From positions 1-6,826 of the forward strand of contig CBDUCN010000285.1 in NCBI GenBank assembly GCA_965365655.1: 6,826 nt of DNA, read 5' to 3'. The notes under the pieces are model-generated. The model searched no databases. It had not been told where the DNA came from and worked only from the letters and a program-made list of their open reading frames with translations. Made by a program: the position numbers and the translations under genes. Of the stretch, positions 5,796-6,826 are shown piece after piece (the stretch's first letter is position 1; the number at the start of each line of letters is the position of its first letter). This stretch comes from JBFHNV01 sp965365655 (GTDB taxonomy: Bacteria > Pseudomonadota > Gammaproteobacteria > HK1).

Positions 5796-6824
5796 ATGGA
5801 CGACGACAAGCTCGGGCAGGTGTGGTTCGTCGAGGTGGGTGACAAGCCTCGCGGCCCCTTTTCGGCGGCGCAGATCGCGAAGGCCCTGCAGAGCGGGCGC
5901 ATCGACCCGCAGACGCTGGTCTACGGGCCGGGACGCACGCGCTGGGAGCCCATCGCGTGGTCGCCGGGCGTGTTCGGGCTGGAGCCCGAGAAGGCGGAGC
6001 CGCCGCCGGACCTGCCCAAGGCCACCTTCCACGCCGCGCAGCTCGCGCACGAGATCGACTTCCGCATCCGCGGCGATGAGATGCAGTTCGTCGAGATCGA
6101 GCTGGACCCCGGCGAGGCGGTCGTGGCCGAGGCGGGCAGCATGATGTACATGGACTCGGTCATCTCGCTCGAGGCCGTGTTCGGAGACGGCACGCCGCAA
6201 CGCGGCCTGGTGGACAGCCTGGTGGGCGCCGGCAAGCGGCTGCTGACCGGCGAGGGCCTGTTCATGACCGTGTTCAGCAACGCGGGCGACGGCAAGCGCC
6301 GGGTCGCATTCGCCGCACCGTACCCCGGCAAGATCCTGCCGATGAATCTCGCCGAGATGGGCGGCGAGCTGGTGTGCCAGAAGGACGCGTTCCTGTGCGC
6401 GGCGAAGGGCGTGAGCGTGGACATCGCGTTCCAGAAGCGCATCGGCGTGGGGCTGTTCGGCGGAGAGGGCTTCATCATGCAGCGCCTGCGCGGCGACGGC
6501 CTCGCGTTCGTGCACGCGGGCGGCACGGTGGTGGCACGCGAGCTGGCCGCCGGCGAGTCGCTGAAGGTGGACACCGGCTGCCTGGTCGCGCTGGAGCCCG
6601 GCGTGGACTACGACATCCAGTACGTCGGCAGCATCAAGAGCGCCATCTTCGGCGGCGAGGGCTTCTTCTACGCGAAGCTCACCGGCCCCGGCACGGTGTG
6701 GCTGCAGTCGCTGCCGTTCAGCCGGCTGGCCGGGCGCATGGTGCAGAGCGCGCCGCAGCTCGGCGGCAAGAGCGTCGGCGAGGGATCGCTGCTCGGCGAG
6801 GTCGGACGCCTCTTCGAGCGCTAG
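5796..6824 (+). CDS. AIM24/TIGR00266-family protein with N-terminal GYF_2-like domain
   Basis: A 342-residue soluble protein of two parts. Residues about 9-56 (VWFVEVGDKPRGPFS, then SGRIDPQTLVYGPGRTRWEPI) match the GYF_2/DUF4339 pattern, a small domain thought to bind partners. Residues about 80-315 are an AIM24 (TIGR00266) domain, a beta-rich fold related to the tryptophan-RNA-binding attenuator-like fold. Its hallmarks are EAGSMMYMD (112-120), LTGEGLFMTVF (150-160), two FGGEGF repeats (221-226 and 285-290) and GPGTVWLQSLPF (297-308). The bacterial role is unknown. The namesake in yeast mitochondria supports inner-membrane organisation, which does not transfer safely. No signal peptide is present. 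The C-terminal tail is Gly-rich (323-333), but unlike many relatives it has no obvious long membrane helix. The gene is divergent from the ALDH unit, has its own ribosome site, and is probably unrelated to the catabolic genes. Its TAG stop lies two bases before the window edge. Confidence 0.92.
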   Translation: MDDDKLGQVWFVEVGDKPRGPFSAAQIAKALQSGRIDPQTLVYGPGRTRWEPIAWSPGVFGLEPEKAEPPPDLPKATFHAAQLAHEIDFRIRGDEMQFVEIELDPGEAVVAEAGSMMYMDSVISLEAVFGDGTPQRGLVDSLVGAGKRLLTGEGLFMTVFSNAGDGKRRVAFAAPYPGKILPMNLAEMGGELVCQKDAFLCAAKGVSVDIAFQKRIGVGLFGGEGFIMQRLRGDGLAFVHAGGTVVARELAAGESLKVDTGCLVALEPGVDYDIQYVGSIKSAIFGGEGFFYAKLTGPGTVWLQSLPFSRLAGRMVQSAPQLGGKSVGEGSLLGEVGRLFER

Positions 6825-6826
6825 TA

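Noticed and set aside
3643..6144. An 833-codon open frame on the plus strand opposite the ALDH gene
   Set aside because: It is antisense to a gene with all catalytic residues, is rich in Arg, His, Val and Ala, and matches no family; long antisense frames are normal in GC-rich DNA.
4980..6515. A 511-codon minus-strand frame bridging the intergenic region and the AIM24-family gene
   Set aside because: It covers parts of two real genes in the wrong frame and has no domain; it is a composition artefact.

Overview
The window is a GC-rich (about 70% by eye) stretch of bacterial chromosome. It holds six protein genes, all with intact frames, and has no sign of mobile elements, RNA genes or CRISPR. 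Protein style and the Shine-Dalgarno/ATG starts suggest a proteobacterium (beta, gamma or alpha). This is judged from family resemblance only, and the class cannot be fixed from the sequence.

Layout, left to right. (1) Minus strand, positions 905 to 1 and running off the left edge: a low-specificity L-threonine aldolase (ltaE-like). (2) A 117-bp divergent promoter region. (3) Plus strand: an SDR-family NAD(P)-dependent oxidoreductase (1023-1760), then, 20 bp later, a class III PLP aminotransferase (1781-3166). These two read as one operon. (4) A 12-bp convergent junction whose two stop codons sit in a small hairpin. (5) Minus strand: an NAD(P)-dependent aldehyde dehydrogenase (5220-3733) whose stop overlaps (ATGA) the start of a divergent peptide-deformylase-like protein (3736-3179). 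This is a translationally coupled pair. (6) A 575-bp intergenic region with no supported gene but with a very stable GC hairpin near the ALDH start, a G-rich tract and a candidate promoter. (7) Plus strand: an AIM24/TIGR00266-family protein with an N-terminal GYF_2-like domain (5796-6824), ending two bases before the window edge.

Working together: the aminotransferase, SDR and ALDH could form a route in which an amine or amino acid is transaminated to an aldehyde or ketone, which is then oxidised or reduced. The threonine aldolase is a further PLP enzyme of hydroxy-amino-acid breakdown. They lie in three transcription units, so the shared pathway is an inference. The deformylase-like gene is the odd member: it deviates from the canonical motifs and is coupled to an ALDH rather than to fmt. 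I see no clearly new defence or mobile system. The most interesting unit is the ALDH/deformylase-like pair.
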